The notes: a model not told the origin generated them from the letters alone. Positions 16,537 through 24,988 are shown, counted from the stretch's first letter. The stretch is DNA of 27,480 nt from an uncultured Veillonella sp. (GCA_900757715.1 CAAEOZ010000040.1:1-27480), one strand, 5' to 3'. Translations and numbers: made by a program.

Positions 16537-19500
16537 GGTTTTCACCTCCTTCGCTACTATTATTTCCGTCATTATTGTTATTTTTTTCGTTGCTGTTATT
16601 TCTGTCGTTACTGTTGTTTCCGTCGCTTAAGACCTCTTTCATCCGTTCTAACGCATCATCTTCAGACAATCTAGACAAATAATTATATCGATTACGGCTA
16701 GAGTCAAAGCGACATACCGTTCTGTAATCGCAGTATGTACAAGGTCTAAAGCCATTTAATTGATATGGCTTAATCGGAAACTGCCCTTCCCCAATGTAAC
16801 GGCCCGTCTCAGCCATCACGTGATTTGTATAACGGCACATTACATCAAACTCACCAGTACTCTTAACCTTACGTAAATCTCTACTGGAAATGGTTTGATC
16901 TTTCTTCGTAGCAATTGGCACATAAGGGCCTCGTTTAGAACCATAGGATAAAAACTTATTGTCAATATGCGTCAATAACTCTATATCATCGGAGAAATAC
17001 CCACTGTTTTGCCAAGCATTACTTTCATTAACCAACGAAACGGCATCTTCATAAGATATAGGCGTATCAGCAGGGATTTTAGGGTTCTTCACGTAGGAAT
17101 AAACCACGGCTGCCGGCGACATAGAGGTGCCATGCGTTTTATCGTAAGCGGATTCTAAGGCCAATAGATACGTCATGAGTTGCAGTTTAAGGCCATAATA
17201 CACATCTTGGGCCGTCACATGAGCGCCACCCGATTTGTAGTCGATAACCATACCATAGGTTTGACCATCCCGTGTATATTCGTCGATGCGGTCAATTTGC
17301 CCGATGAGACGCAAGTAACGGTCTTCACCAAGAGGGACTCGAATAGGGTCCCAGCCACCTTGACGACCAAAGTCTTGCTCTAAATACTTCGTATCAAAAT
17401 CACTGCGCTTAGACCATTCTACGAGGCGGTCTACCGTCACATGTAATGTTCTCTGTACGCGTTGCTCGATTGCCTTTTGGTAGGCATCGCTCGTTTCTTC
17501 ACCCATCTGATTTTCTTGCAAGATTTCGTCTGCCACTGTGCGGCATAGGTTTTCTTGTTCCTCTTCATCGAGGTCACGCCATTGCTTATTGTTTTCTAAA
17601 AGATAATTCCCTAAGCGCTCTAAATTAGCATGTAAGAATGTACCGATTTCAGGAGCTCCAAAGGAACGCACTGGACGCGGCTCTAATTTCAAACCATATT
17701 GAGCATAGAACTTAAACGGACATTGTTGGTATCGTTCAAGGCGCGTCACAGAGCCAGACATATAGCCTTTAGACAAAAATAGACCATTCACTAAATCCTG
17801 CGTTATGACAGGCACATCGTTATTATCTCGAATGCCACGTGACACCTCCGCTAAACGAGGACGATAGGTTTTGCTTTCACGAGCCCAGTTATAGAGGCCC
17901 CACCAAAGAGGATTGACCTCATAACCACTAAAGAGCGCTCCCCAACGTTCAGATAACAATGATAGACTTTGGAGTGGACGCCACACGTAATCCGTCTCTG
18001 TATCAGGTGCAATGGAGAGAGGAATCTCTACCGCCTGCTCTACGTACCCAAGGGATTCTAATCGTTTCACAATGAGGGACGGCTCAAGACCGGTTCCATC
18101 CTCACCAGAGCCCGCATAGGACAAGGTCAATGAATCGGATGCCCGCGTCATGGCGAGGTATAATAGGAAATTCTCGTTGAAAGCCTTCGGCAAAGCACCT
18201 TCTGCTAAGGTAATGCCTGCATCGGCCAATTCTTGACGCTCCTTATCCTTGATGAGCCCTTCATCGCCCATACTTTGAGGGAACACACCTTGGTTGAGGC
18301 CCATTATAAACACCTTAGGCCACCACTGGCTGTAACCACGTTCGATGGTGGTAATCACCACATGATCTAAAGACGGAGGAATCATAGAGTAGTTTACATC
18401 GCTAAGGCCTTCTTCGAGGAGGAGCATCATCTCATCCAAGGTCAATATTTCATCCTTCATGACCATAGAAATTTCGTCTATAAAGGAAAGGACCGCATTG
18501 TACATCTGTTCATGACTAGCTTTAGCTTCTTGATCACCTATAGTTTCTGCATCCTTCGCCCATTCATAGAGGCGCTCTGGCACTTGCAATGTTTCTAACA
18601 AACTATATAATTGAGCTCCCCATTCTGCGCCCGTATGTCCATCACTATAAGCCGCAAAATCAAACCACGGAGATAAAACATCCATAATGGTTTGTCTTGC
18701 TTTGTTTACACGTGCTCTACGTGGTGCATCTACGTGGTTATCTTCATTTTGCCCCTCATAAAAGCCTCGTAGGTACGGCCAGCTTTCACGTTCCCATTTA
18801 TAATGGTCGATACCAAACTCAAGAACGTAGTTCTCTAACTCATCTACAGCCTCACGAGTAAGCGGCATCAAGTCCGTCTTGAGCAAGAGGAACATGCTAT
18901 CTCGACTATAGTTATGACGCACGATATCAAAGAGAGCCGTCAACAGCTCGCCTAATGGATGGTTTTTCATAGGCCGCTGACGGTCGATAAAGTGCGGAAT
19001 ACCGTAGCGAGCAAAGACCTTTTCTAGGGTGTCACCATAGGTTTCAGACTCGCGGAGCATGATACATACATCTCGGTAACGAGCCTCTTCAGATGATTCT
19101 ACATAGGCTAAAATATGGCGAGCTACCGCATCTGCTTCGCGTTCCCTGTTATAGCCTCGAATAAGCGGAATCGTTGCATCTGTAGGGTTTTTCTTACTAG
19201 GACTAATAAAGTAATTAGACTCTAGAGCTTGAACGATTTGAGGACCTCGTTTCCCGTCAAAGCCAACCCAGTTGATACCAGAGCCATAACGAGCGACTAA
19301 GGTGTCGTAAATCTCTAAAGGGCGGCTGAAGAGATGCTTCCCTCGACGAGCTAGATTTAACGCCTTTGGAGCCATCGGTAAATCGATAGTAATAACGGCT
19401 TCCTTCGCCAAGTCAAACAAGGTATAAATCAACTCATAGTGTGTGGGCGTAAACCAATGGAAACCATCGATAAAGACGTGGCTATTCTCCATGAGAGGAG

Positions 19501-20074
19501 ATTGTGGCAATGCCTCTACGATTTCCATGATAGGATCGATGTCGCGCTCCCCATGGCGACTGAGTTCTTCTTCATAGGCAGACATACAAATAGCTAGCTC
19601 GCGCAATTTCTTTTGTAATACTTTATTGTTAACAGATTCTGCCCCTCGTTCTAGGTCCACAGGGCCTACACGGAAGGCGCGAAACTCAGAAAAGAGTTGT
19701 TGCAATACAGAGGAAAACTCAGGTCGCTTTGTGGCCTGTTCTAACAGCCCGAGTTCCTTTTGTTTTCGTTTCATTACAAGGCGCAACAACATAGACCGGC
19801 CAAAGCTTGATAAACTTGATTGACCGACTCCTTTTGAGCCTATCGATTGATATACCTGATAACCCAAACGACCAAAGCCTACGACGCGAACCGTAGTAAA
19901 GCCTTTCTCAGGCATAAATTCAGCTAACTCCCGTTCCACCCGATAGGTGGCAGGTTCAGGAACAAGCAAGATTATTGGTTCCCCTGAACAATCTGTCATG
20001 ACCTGACGTATGCGCTCATATACGGCACGTGTCTTGCCTGATCCAGCCCGTCCATAATAGACGCTAATACTCAT
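16526..20074 (-). CDS. addB: ATP-dependent helicase/nuclease subunit B (AddB)
   Basis: 1182 aa. AddB is the partner of AddA; it recognises Chi and cuts the 5'-ended strand. Visible: Walker A GRAGSGKT (8-15), a degenerate helicase core, the nuclease motif VIDYKSGG (Asp945, Lys947), and a four-cysteine iron-sulfur staple made of Cys785 (YQQCPFKF) and Cys1112, Cys1115, Cys1121 (PCTYCDYRTVC), as in Bacillus AddB. After residue 1150 comes an odd tail of four hexapeptides (D/E)(G/R/K)NN(S/N)(N/S), then EGGENHGC. The codons for EGGE form the ribosome binding site of addA. GGGAGGT precedes the ATG. The two genes form one operon with a likely promoter in 20075-20424. Confidence 0.97.
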   Translation of the reverse strand: MSISVYYGRAGSGKTRAVYERIRQVMTDCSGEPIILLVPEPATYRVERELAEFMPEKGFTTVRVVGFGRLGYQVYQSIGSKGVGQSSLSSFGRSMLLRLVMKRKQKELGLLEQATKRPEFSSVLQQLFSEFRAFRVGPVDLERGAESVNNKVLQKKLRELAICMSAYEEELSRHGERDIDPIMEIVEALPQSPLMENSHVFIDGFHWFTPTHYELIYTLFDLAKEAVITIDLPMAPKALNLARRGKHLFSRPLEIYDTLVARYGSGINWVGFDGKRGPQIVQALESNYFISPSKKNPTDATIPLIRGYNREREADAVARHILAYVESSEEARYRDVCIMLRESETYGDTLEKVFARYGIPHFIDRQRPMKNHPLGELLTALFDIVRHNYSRDSMFLLLKTDLMPLTREAVDELENYVLEFGIDHYKWERESWPYLRGFYEGQNEDNHVDAPRRARVNKARQTIMDVLSPWFDFAAYSDGHTGAEWGAQLYSLLETLQVPERLYEWAKDAETIGDQEAKASHEQMYNAVLSFIDEISMVMKDEILTLDEMMLLLEEGLSDVNYSMIPPSLDHVVITTIERGYSQWWPKVFIMGLNQGVFPQSMGDEGLIKDKERQELADAGITLAEGALPKAFNENFLLYLAMTRASDSLTLSYAGSGEDGTGLEPSLIVKRLESLGYVEQAVEIPLSIAPDTETDYVWRPLQSLSLLSERWGALFSGYEVNPLWWGLYNWARESKTYRPRLAEVSRGIRDNNDVPVITQDLVNGLFLSKGYMSGSVTRLERYQQCPFKFYAQYGLKLEPRPVRSFGAPEIGTFLHANLERLGNYLLENNKQWRDLDEEEQENLCRTVADEILQENQMGEETSDAYQKAIEQRVQRTLHVTVDRLVEWSKRSDFDTKYLEQDFGRQGGWDPIRVPLGEDRYLRLIGQIDRIDEYTRDGQTYGMVIDYKSGGAHVTAQDVYYGLKLQLMTYLLALESAYDKTHGTSMSPAAVVYSYVKNPKIPADTPISYEDAVSLVNESNAWQNSGYFSDDIELLTHIDNKFLSYGSKRGPYVPIATKKDQTISSRDLRKVKSTGEFDVMCRYTNHVMAETGRYIGEGQFPIKPYQLNGFRPCTYCDYRTVCRFDSSRNRYNYLSRLSEDDALERMKEVLSDGNNSNDRNNSNEKNNNNDGNNSSEGGENHGC
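16553..16624 (-). repeat. 18-bp degenerate coding repeats in the 3' end of addB
   Basis: Four consecutive 18-bp units encode DGNNSN, DRNNSN, EKNNNN and DGNNSS (residues 1151-1174). They lie beyond the last recognised AddB element, the iron-sulfur cysteines. The tail is polar and Asn-rich, so it is probably disordered. Confidence 0.85.
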
Positions 20075-20342
20075 GAGACCTCCCTAGTGAAACTTTCACC
20101 ATCTCAATTGATATAATCCACAAATTTATATTGCTCATATCAGTTAACGCATTAGAATAGCACTACACAAATTAATTGTAGCACTATACGAATTAGATAT
20201 AGCATTAAACGAAATTTTTCGATATAATAAATTACTATACTGATTATTATTATATAGTAATATGACATTCTATGGCTAATTGTACAATATTTGACTCATT
20301 TGATTATATTTATTTATAATTAAGATAATATTTTATATTTTA
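20075..20342. other. AT-rich intergenic region with three 21-bp degenerate repeats
   Basis: This region separates divergent addB and the exported-protein gene. Three adjacent units start with TAGCACTACACAAATT (20158), TAGCACTATACGAATT (20179) and TAGCATTAAACGAAAT (20200), each about 21 bp. They could be regulator binding sites on one face of the helix or a decayed tandem array. The addB promoter must also be here, but I could not assign it. Confidence 0.6.
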
Positions 20343-20371
20343 TTTACAATTAGCATGAATTCCTATATAAT
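20343..20371 (+). promoter_or_regulatory. Near-consensus sigma-A-type promoter of the exported-protein gene
   Basis: The -35 TTTACA (20343-20348) matches 5 of 6 consensus bases, the spacer is 17 nt, and the -10 TATAAT (20366-20371) is perfect. A leader of about 45-50 nt leads to the GGAG site and ATG at 20425. This is the best promoter in the window. Confidence 0.8.
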
Positions 20372-20424
20372 ACAAGTTAGTATCTGTGTTATTTGTAAAA
20401 TCATGTATTTAGGAGTAAATTATT

Positions 20425-21417
20425 ATGAACAAAAAACATTTAGCAACTGCTTTTGCAGTGTTTGCAGCGACAACGATGTCTTTCTCTGCTTTTGCTGCAA
20501 CTATTGATGCTAATGCACGCGCTTACGAACGTGCTTCAGCAGAACAATATTCTTATCCTGCACCACAAGCGGCTACGCCAGCTTACCAAACTAGTTATGC
20601 CACAAGTGCACCACGCCCTGGCTACAAACCATTGCCAGCAGTGCCTTATACAGCAGGTGATATGGCTCAACAAATGCCTGTATCTAAAGAATTAGGTGAT
20701 CCAATCTTTGTGGCACCACAAACAACAGCTGTAGGTCTTCAAATCATGGATCCTATCCCTACTGAAGCCCAACCTGTATACCAAGAAACTGTAAACTCCG
20801 TAACAGCTAATGGCAACGGCAGCTCCTACGTTTCTCGCTACAAAGCTAACCAATTGAACGCTTTCGACTTGTTGTTAAATGGTAAAACTTACACATATGA
20901 CTTGCCTGCATACACTAACGGCTACCAAGTGAAAACTGCTAGCTCTTACAACCGTGCTGGCAACGGTGTTGCGAATGTATTCTCTACAAACGTAATCACT
21001 GAAGCAGTTGTAAACAACAACTCTTTGCGCATCACTGTAAACATGACTCAACCAACAGCTGTAGCAGCTGCTAAATTGCATTCCATGCAACAATCTGGTC
21101 AAGTAGCAAGTGGTGAAGTAGCTGCATTGTTCGCTTACAATGAAAGCTATGATGGTGTAAAACAAGCAGCTCATTATGATATTTTTAACAACAACGGTCG
21201 TTACATCGTTGTTAAATCCGGTGCTGTAACTGTACCAAATGGTGCGCAACACCCTTATGCAACTGCATTATTCGCAGTAACCGAAGACACTGTAGCAGCT
21301 GTAACCGTATCTGGCAACACTGCTGAAGCTTCTGATTTAGTAAAAGGCACTGCATATGCAATCGCACAATCTGCTAAGGTGTCCAACAATAAAGTATCTA
21401 CTAAATCTAAAAAATAA
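20425..21417 (+). CDS. Exported protein of unknown function, probably highly expressed
   Basis: 330 aa, family not recognised. It has a clear Sec signal peptide, MNKKHLATAF... to AFA, with cleavage likely after residue 24. A low-complexity Ala/Pro/Tyr/Gln segment (about 34-80; YPAPQAATPAYQ, PRPGYKPLPAVPY) precedes a domain from about 115 to 320 rich in Ala, Val, Asn and Thr. There is no cysteine, lipobox, SLH domain or obvious barrel-ending Phe. A basic SKVSTKSKK-like end closes it. Its codons favour AAC, GCT, GTA and AAA more than neighbouring genes do, and together with the near-consensus promoter and strong terminator this points to high expression. A periplasmic or surface role is inferred. 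It is a single-gene unit. Confidence 0.85.
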   Translation: MNKKHLATAFAVFAATTMSFSAFAATIDANARAYERASAEQYSYPAPQAATPAYQTSYATSAPRPGYKPLPAVPYTAGDMAQQMPVSKELGDPIFVAPQTTAVGLQIMDPIPTEAQPVYQETVNSVTANGNGSSYVSRYKANQLNAFDLLLNGKTYTYDLPAYTNGYQVKTASSYNRAGNGVANVFSTNVITEAVVNNNSLRITVNMTQPTAVAAAKLHSMQQSGQVASGEVAALFAYNESYDGVKQAAHYDIFNNNGRYIVVKSGAVTVPNGAQHPYATALFAVTEDTVAAVTVSGNTAEASDLVKGTAYAIAQSAKVSNNKVSTKSKK

Positions 21418-21487
21418 TTCGTTACGAATTTAATTGTATCTGGTGAAAGCCCCCAACTTTCGCTAGCACAAAAGGCTATAAATCACT

Positions 21488-21524
21488 AACTCCCCCAATG
21501 AGGCAACTCATTAGGGGAGTTTTT
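21488..21524 (+). terminator. Intrinsic terminator of the exported-protein gene
   Basis: AACTCCCCCAATGAG (21488-21502) pairs with CTCATTAGGGGAGTT (21507-21521) with one mismatch and a GCAA loop, then TTT. It also lies downstream of the minus-strand SGNH gene but has a poor U-tail in that direction. Confidence 0.9.
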
Positions 21525-21535
21525 ATGTTCTTTAT

Positions 21536-21590
21536 ATTACAGTTGCATTATAGTCCCATTACAGTCGTATTATAGTGCCGTTATAATCGC
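21536..21590. repeat. 11-bp degenerate tandem array, five units
   Basis: Units ATTACAGTTGC, ATTATAGTCCC, ATTACAGTCGT, ATTATAGTGCC and GTTATAATCGC lie without gaps (consensus ATTAYAGTNNN). The array covers the last codons and the stop of the SGNH hydrolase gene (minus) and runs toward the hairpin at 21488-21524. Confidence 0.8.
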
Positions 21591-22129
21591 GTAAAGACCT
21601 CTAATGCCTTATACGCCATTAATCGATAACCGCGCTCGTTGGGATGTACCTCTCCGGCAAAGACAATTTGTCCAATTTGATCCGCTTCAAACAAGGTGGT
21701 ATAGAAATCTATGACCTTAATATTACGCTCCGCTGCGTAGGCTTTTAGCTGTTCATTAACCTCTCGTACAACCAGATTTAATCCATCCATATCGCTATCA
21801 ATTTGAGTTTCTAAACCGATGATTACCATCCCTTTTGTACTAGCCAGCTCAATAGCTTTCACCAAAGTCTTGTACACATAGGTACTATCTCGACCTTGTA
21901 AAATATCGTTAGTGCCACACATCAAGAAAATATGACGTGTTGGATCGGATACAGCAGTAACCGCCCAATTTTCAATATTATATATCATCCCCTGTACGGA
22001 GCAGCCATCTTCACCATAATTTGTAAAATTAACGTTCTCTATGGAAGCATCGCAGATTTCGACCCAACCGCGTCCATAGGGTACATCATAGCCACGCGTA
22101 ATGCTATCGCCAAAACAGATGATTTCCAT
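21581..22129 (-). CDS. SGNH/GDSL-family hydrolase
   Basis: 182 aa, no signal peptide. It has the four SGNH blocks: GDSIT with nucleophile Ser9, Gly39 in NYGEDG, GTND with Asn74, and HPNERGY with His162. The family usually has Asp three residues before the catalytic His (DxxHP); here the text is FAGEVHP, so that place is Gly159 and the nearest acid is Glu160. The protein probably removes acyl groups from a sugar, lipid or thioester, but the substrate is unknown. AGGAGGG precedes the ATG. It lies downstream of the MFS gene on the same strand but is separated by that gene's terminator, so it is likely a separate unit. Confidence 0.9.
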   Translation of the reverse strand: MEIICFGDSITRGYDVPYGRGWVEICDASIENVNFTNYGEDGCSVQGMIYNIENWAVTAVSDPTRHIFLMCGTNDILQGRDSTYVYKTLVKAIELASTKGMVIIGLETQIDSDMDGLNLVVREVNEQLKAYAAERNIKVIDFYTTLFEADQIGQIVFAGEVHPNERGYRLMAYKALEVFTRL

Positions 22130-22200
22130 TTACATCCCTCCTGTACTATGACTCAATCATATAATAAAAGAACACCATACACAATATACATATTAATTAC

Positions 22201-22275
22201 AAAAAAGGACCCGTTTTAATCTACCCTCCAATTAGACGCAATTTTTAGAAGGGCAGTTCATTTACGGATCCTTTT
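22201..22275 (-). terminator. Long composite hairpin ending the MFS transporter transcript
   Basis: Outer arms 22265-22275 and 22203-22213 pair over 11 positions with one mismatch (minus strand AAAAGGATCCG with CGGGTCCTTTT). An inner helix joins 22221-22229 with 22248-22256 (7 of 9). On the minus strand it starts 4 nt after the MFS stop and ends in TTTTTTG. The size (about 73 nt) and nested shape exceed a simple terminator. Confidence 0.7.
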
Positions 22276-22278
22276 ATA

Positions 22279-23505
22279 TTATTTAAGACGAATGAAAAAC
22301 AATGCGCATGCACCGATAATAGGGGCAATGGCAATAGACATCAAGGACATTTGGTAACTGCCCGTCATAACGAGGACATTGCCCAAGAGCAGTGGTGCCA
22401 AGAGTGCACCAATTTGATTAAACAAGTTTACAAAGCCCGCTGTAGTGCCACGTAAATGAGGTGCTGCCGATTGAACTACAAGAGCATTAGTCAACGCACT
22501 ATGCATAAAGGCACCAATACCGAGGATTGGACCTGTTACAAAGAGCATATTTGGATTTACCGTACTTGCAAACAAGATTAAAGCGGGCGCAAATAAGAAC
22601 ATAACGAGCGCCGCTAAATGGTTCTTCTTAATTGGCAAAATATCAGATAAAATACCAATTGTTGGTTTCGCAATGAGCGCAGCCGTACCGAATACGCTCA
22701 TGACTTGGCCTGCATAGATAGCAGTTACACCTAATTGTTTAACCATGTATAAGTTCGCCCATTGCGTTACGCCCCAAGTCGTACCTGTGGCGAAGAAGCC
22801 TGCAATAGCTAAGCAACGAATGTTACGATTAGAAATGATGTGCTTCAAGTTTTCTACTAAAGACGTTTGACCTACGCCAAGCTTAGCAGCCGCTTCAGAA
22901 GCCTCAGCTTCTCGTTGTGCGAGAATTTCTGCACTCGGCTTACGCACCGTGAAGTAACATAATACAAGTACTAACAATGGCAAGATTGCTGTAGCAAGGA
23001 ATGCCGTTTGCCAGCCGTAATGTGTTGCCACATATGGTGCGTAAAGGTTTACCGTAGTAATACCAAAGGACGTACAGCTCATAAAGATACCTACGGCCGC
23101 ACCCCGTTGATTCGGACCGAAGTGATCTCCGATAGCACTCAAGCAAGAAGCTTGTACAGGACCAGACATAACCCCTAATAAGAAGCGCAAACCCCAAGCC
23201 ATGGTATAGTCTGTAATGGTACTCATCAAAGCCGTTACAGCGGCCATACCGATCAAACTAAACAAGATGGTGCGTCTATAACCGATTTTATCGGCTAAAA
23301 TACCACCTGGTAATACCGTTAACGCATAACCAAAGTAAAAGGCCGAAATATGTTGAGCCCCCATCTTGGCTGTGAAATGCAACGCCTCATTGAGGATAGG
23401 CATAACAGATGCCCAGGACAAGCGCATAACAAAGCTCAACAAGAACGTGAGCCACACGCTAAGGAGAATTAAAATCTGAGTTCGCGAGAAACTAAGTCGA
23501 TTCAT
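22279..23505 (-). CDS. Major facilitator superfamily transporter
   Basis: 408 aa with about 12 hydrophobic helices in two halves, joined by a polar loop around residues 190-220 (RKPSAEILAQREAEASEAAAK). MFS motif A is seen in the loop after helix 2: GGILADKIGYRRT. The segment RFLLGVMSGPVQAS after helix 4 resembles the anion:cation symporter and related organic-anion subfamilies. It likely uses the proton gradient to move a small organic acid; the substrate cannot be read. AAGGAGC precedes the ATG. No enzyme gene is coupled to it. Confidence 0.92.
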   Translation of the reverse strand: MNRLSFSRTQILILLSVWLTFLLSFVMRLSWASVMPILNEALHFTAKMGAQHISAFYFGYALTVLPGGILADKIGYRRTILFSLIGMAAVTALMSTITDYTMAWGLRFLLGVMSGPVQASCLSAIGDHFGPNQRGAAVGIFMSCTSFGITTVNLYAPYVATHYGWQTAFLATAILPLLVLVLCYFTVRKPSAEILAQREAEASEAAAKLGVGQTSLVENLKHIISNRNIRCLAIAGFFATGTTWGVTQWANLYMVKQLGVTAIYAGQVMSVFGTAALIAKPTIGILSDILPIKKNHLAALVMFLFAPALILFASTVNPNMLFVTGPILGIGAFMHSALTNALVVQSAAPHLRGTTAGFVNLFNQIGALLAPLLLGNVLVMTGSYQMSLMSIAIAPIIGACALFFIRLK

Positions 23506-23749
23506 ACGAGCTCCTTTCTACAGAATATCTAATAAATATATCGATAGCATATCATAAGTGAGTAAAGATTGGCTACATAAAACTATTCTCTCTATCGTCA
23601 ATTCTCATTTACTTTCACCTATGCTATACTGAAAGCAATGAAGAGTCTTTGTTGTTAATATTCATAGTATAATTTAGTATCTTCAGCAATATAACTATAG
23701 ATGCTAAAAATATTACTAATCTGTAATTACCCGCATAGGAGATTGTATT

Positions 23750-24595
23750 ATGTTTTTCTTTAATGATATTCAGCCCATAGGCAATAGTACTGAAAACTCT
23801 TTCGACTCTATCAAACAAATTGATGCTAATGGAAATGAATTTTGGTATGCACGAGATTTACAAGCTATTTTAGAATATACAAAATGGGATAACTTCTTAA
23901 ATGTTATTGAAAAAGCCAAAATAGCTTGTCAAAATAGCGAATTATCTATTTCCGACCATTTTGCCGACGTCGGGAAAATGGTACATGTTGGGGTTGCTAA
24001 TAGAGAGATACAAGATATTGTATTATCTAGATATGCTTGTTACCTGATAGCGATGAATGGCGATTCAAAAAAATCGGTTATCGCACAGGCCCAAACCTAT
24101 TTTGCAGTTAAAACTCATGAACGTGAAATGCAAGAACAATTTATATCCTTGTCCGAGGATGAACGTCGATTACTAATCAGGCAAGATATAAAGGAACATA
24201 ATACAGCATTATCAGAAGCAGCCAATAATGCAGGAGTTGAAACACCTCAGGACTTTGCTAAATTCCATAACTCAGGCTATCAAGGTTTATATGGTGGCTT
24301 AGGTAACAAGGAAATCCATAAGCGAAAAGGGCTGAAACCTTCACAAAAAATATTAGATCATATGGGAAGTGAGGAATTAGCGGCCAATTTGTTTAGATTG
24401 ACACAAACAGAAGGCAAATTACGTCGCGATAATATTCAAGGTAAAGAAAATGCAAACATAGCGCATCGAGAAGTCGGTGCAAAAGTGCGTCAAACAATTA
24501 AAGAATTAGGTGGTACTATGCCTGAAGACCTACCTACTCCACCAAAAAGTATTAAACAATTAGAAAAAGAACAGAAAAAGTTAGAAAAAAAATAA
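23750..24595 (+). CDS. dinD: DinD-like protein (DNA damage-inducible protein D family, BRO-N type start)
   Basis: 281 aa, close to the 274 aa of E. coli DinD. The N-terminal BRO-like domain is clear: GNEFWYARDLQAILEYTKW, then DNFLNVIEKAKIAC and the repressor-like YACYLIAMNGD. The later part has GYQGLYGGLGNKEIHKRKGL and a helical Lys/Glu-rich end. In E. coli DinD is SOS-induced and has been reported to inhibit RecA. AGGAG lies 8 nt before the ATG. I found no Firmicute SOS box (GAAC-N4-GTTC) upstream. The gene is more AT-rich than its neighbours and sits alone beside a tRNA gene, which hints at acquisition by transfer. addAB, the RecA-loading complex, is nearby but not linked. Confidence 0.9.
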   Translation: MFFFNDIQPIGNSTENSFDSIKQIDANGNEFWYARDLQAILEYTKWDNFLNVIEKAKIACQNSELSISDHFADVGKMVHVGVANREIQDIVLSRYACYLIAMNGDSKKSVIAQAQTYFAVKTHEREMQEQFISLSEDERRLLIRQDIKEHNTALSEAANNAGVETPQDFAKFHNSGYQGLYGGLGNKEIHKRKGLKPSQKILDHMGSEELAANLFRLTQTEGKLRRDNIQGKENANIAHREVGAKVRQTIKELGGTMPEDLPTPPKSIKQLEKEQKKLEKK

Positions 24596-24702
24596 TCTCT
24601 TCCTCCATACAATTGCCATTAAAGACATTTGGTAACTTTGTTCAAGATAAGTTAGATTTTGACAGTACATTTTAGTGTTAATTTATAGAATATAAATAAA
24701 AT
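24596..24702. other. Intergenic region after dinD
   Basis: Nothing recognisable apart from AT-rich sequence; no ORF with a ribosome binding site. With the following hairpin and 10-bp arrays it makes up the gap of about 300 bp between dinD and the tRNA gene. Confidence 0.5.
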
Positions 24703-24733
24703 GCCCCCATTACATACTGCATGGAATGGGGGC
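24703..24733. terminator. Hairpin terminator between dinD and tRNA-Ser
   Basis: GCCCCCATT (24703-24711) pairs exactly with AATGGGGGC (24725-24733) around a 13-nt loop. The minus side is followed by ATTTTATTTATA, the plus side by AAATTATTTTATT. It can end dinD (plus) and the tRNA transcript (minus). Confidence 0.8.
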
Positions 24734-24766
24734 AAATTATTTTATTCTTTTGGTGGCAAAATGGTG

Positions 24767-24885
24767 GTAAAATTGCGTTATAATTCGTTATAATTTCAAT
24801 TCTATAATACCATTATAAACCTTTATTCTTACTATGTTTGTTATAGTTTGTTATAGTTTGTTACGATTTGTTGTAATCTGTGATA
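24767..24885. repeat. Two short 10-bp degenerate arrays beside the tRNA 3' end
   Basis: 24767-24796 reads GTAAAATTGC, GTTATAATTC, GTTATAATTT. 24836-24885 reads GTTTGTTATA twice exactly, then GTTTGTTACG, ATTTGTTGTA and ATCTGTGATA. The second array ends 14 bp from the tRNA CCA end. No coding capacity or protein-binding function is evident. Confidence 0.75.
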
Positions 24886-24899
24886 ATTGTATGTATTGG

Positions 24900-24988
24900 T
24901 GGCGGAGAGGGTGGGATTCGAACCCACGGCCCCTTGCGGAGTCACTGGTTTTCAAGACCAGCTCCTTAAACCACTCGGACACCTCTCC
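24900..24988 (-). tRNA. tRNA-Ser (anticodon UGA)
   Basis: 89 nt with CCA encoded. The acceptor stem GGAGAGG pairs with CCTCTCC, with discriminator G. The anticodon stem CTGGT/ACCAG encloses loop CTTGAAA, giving anticodon TGA, which reads UCA and other UCN codons. There is a long class II variable arm (GACTCCGCAAGGGGCC region) and T arm GTGGGTTCGAATCCCAC. These marks identify a serine tRNA. A second CCA directly follows the encoded one. Confidence 0.98.

Noticed and set aside
16537..16572. Alternative upstream start of AddA at 16572
   Set aside because: It lies inside the low-complexity addB tail with no ribosome binding site, while the ATG at 16536 has a near-perfect AAGGAGGTG.
23620..23749. 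SOS/LexA box upstream of dinD
   Set aside because: No GAAC-N4-GTTC or CTGT-N8-ACAG site is visible, so SOS control cannot be claimed from this sequence.
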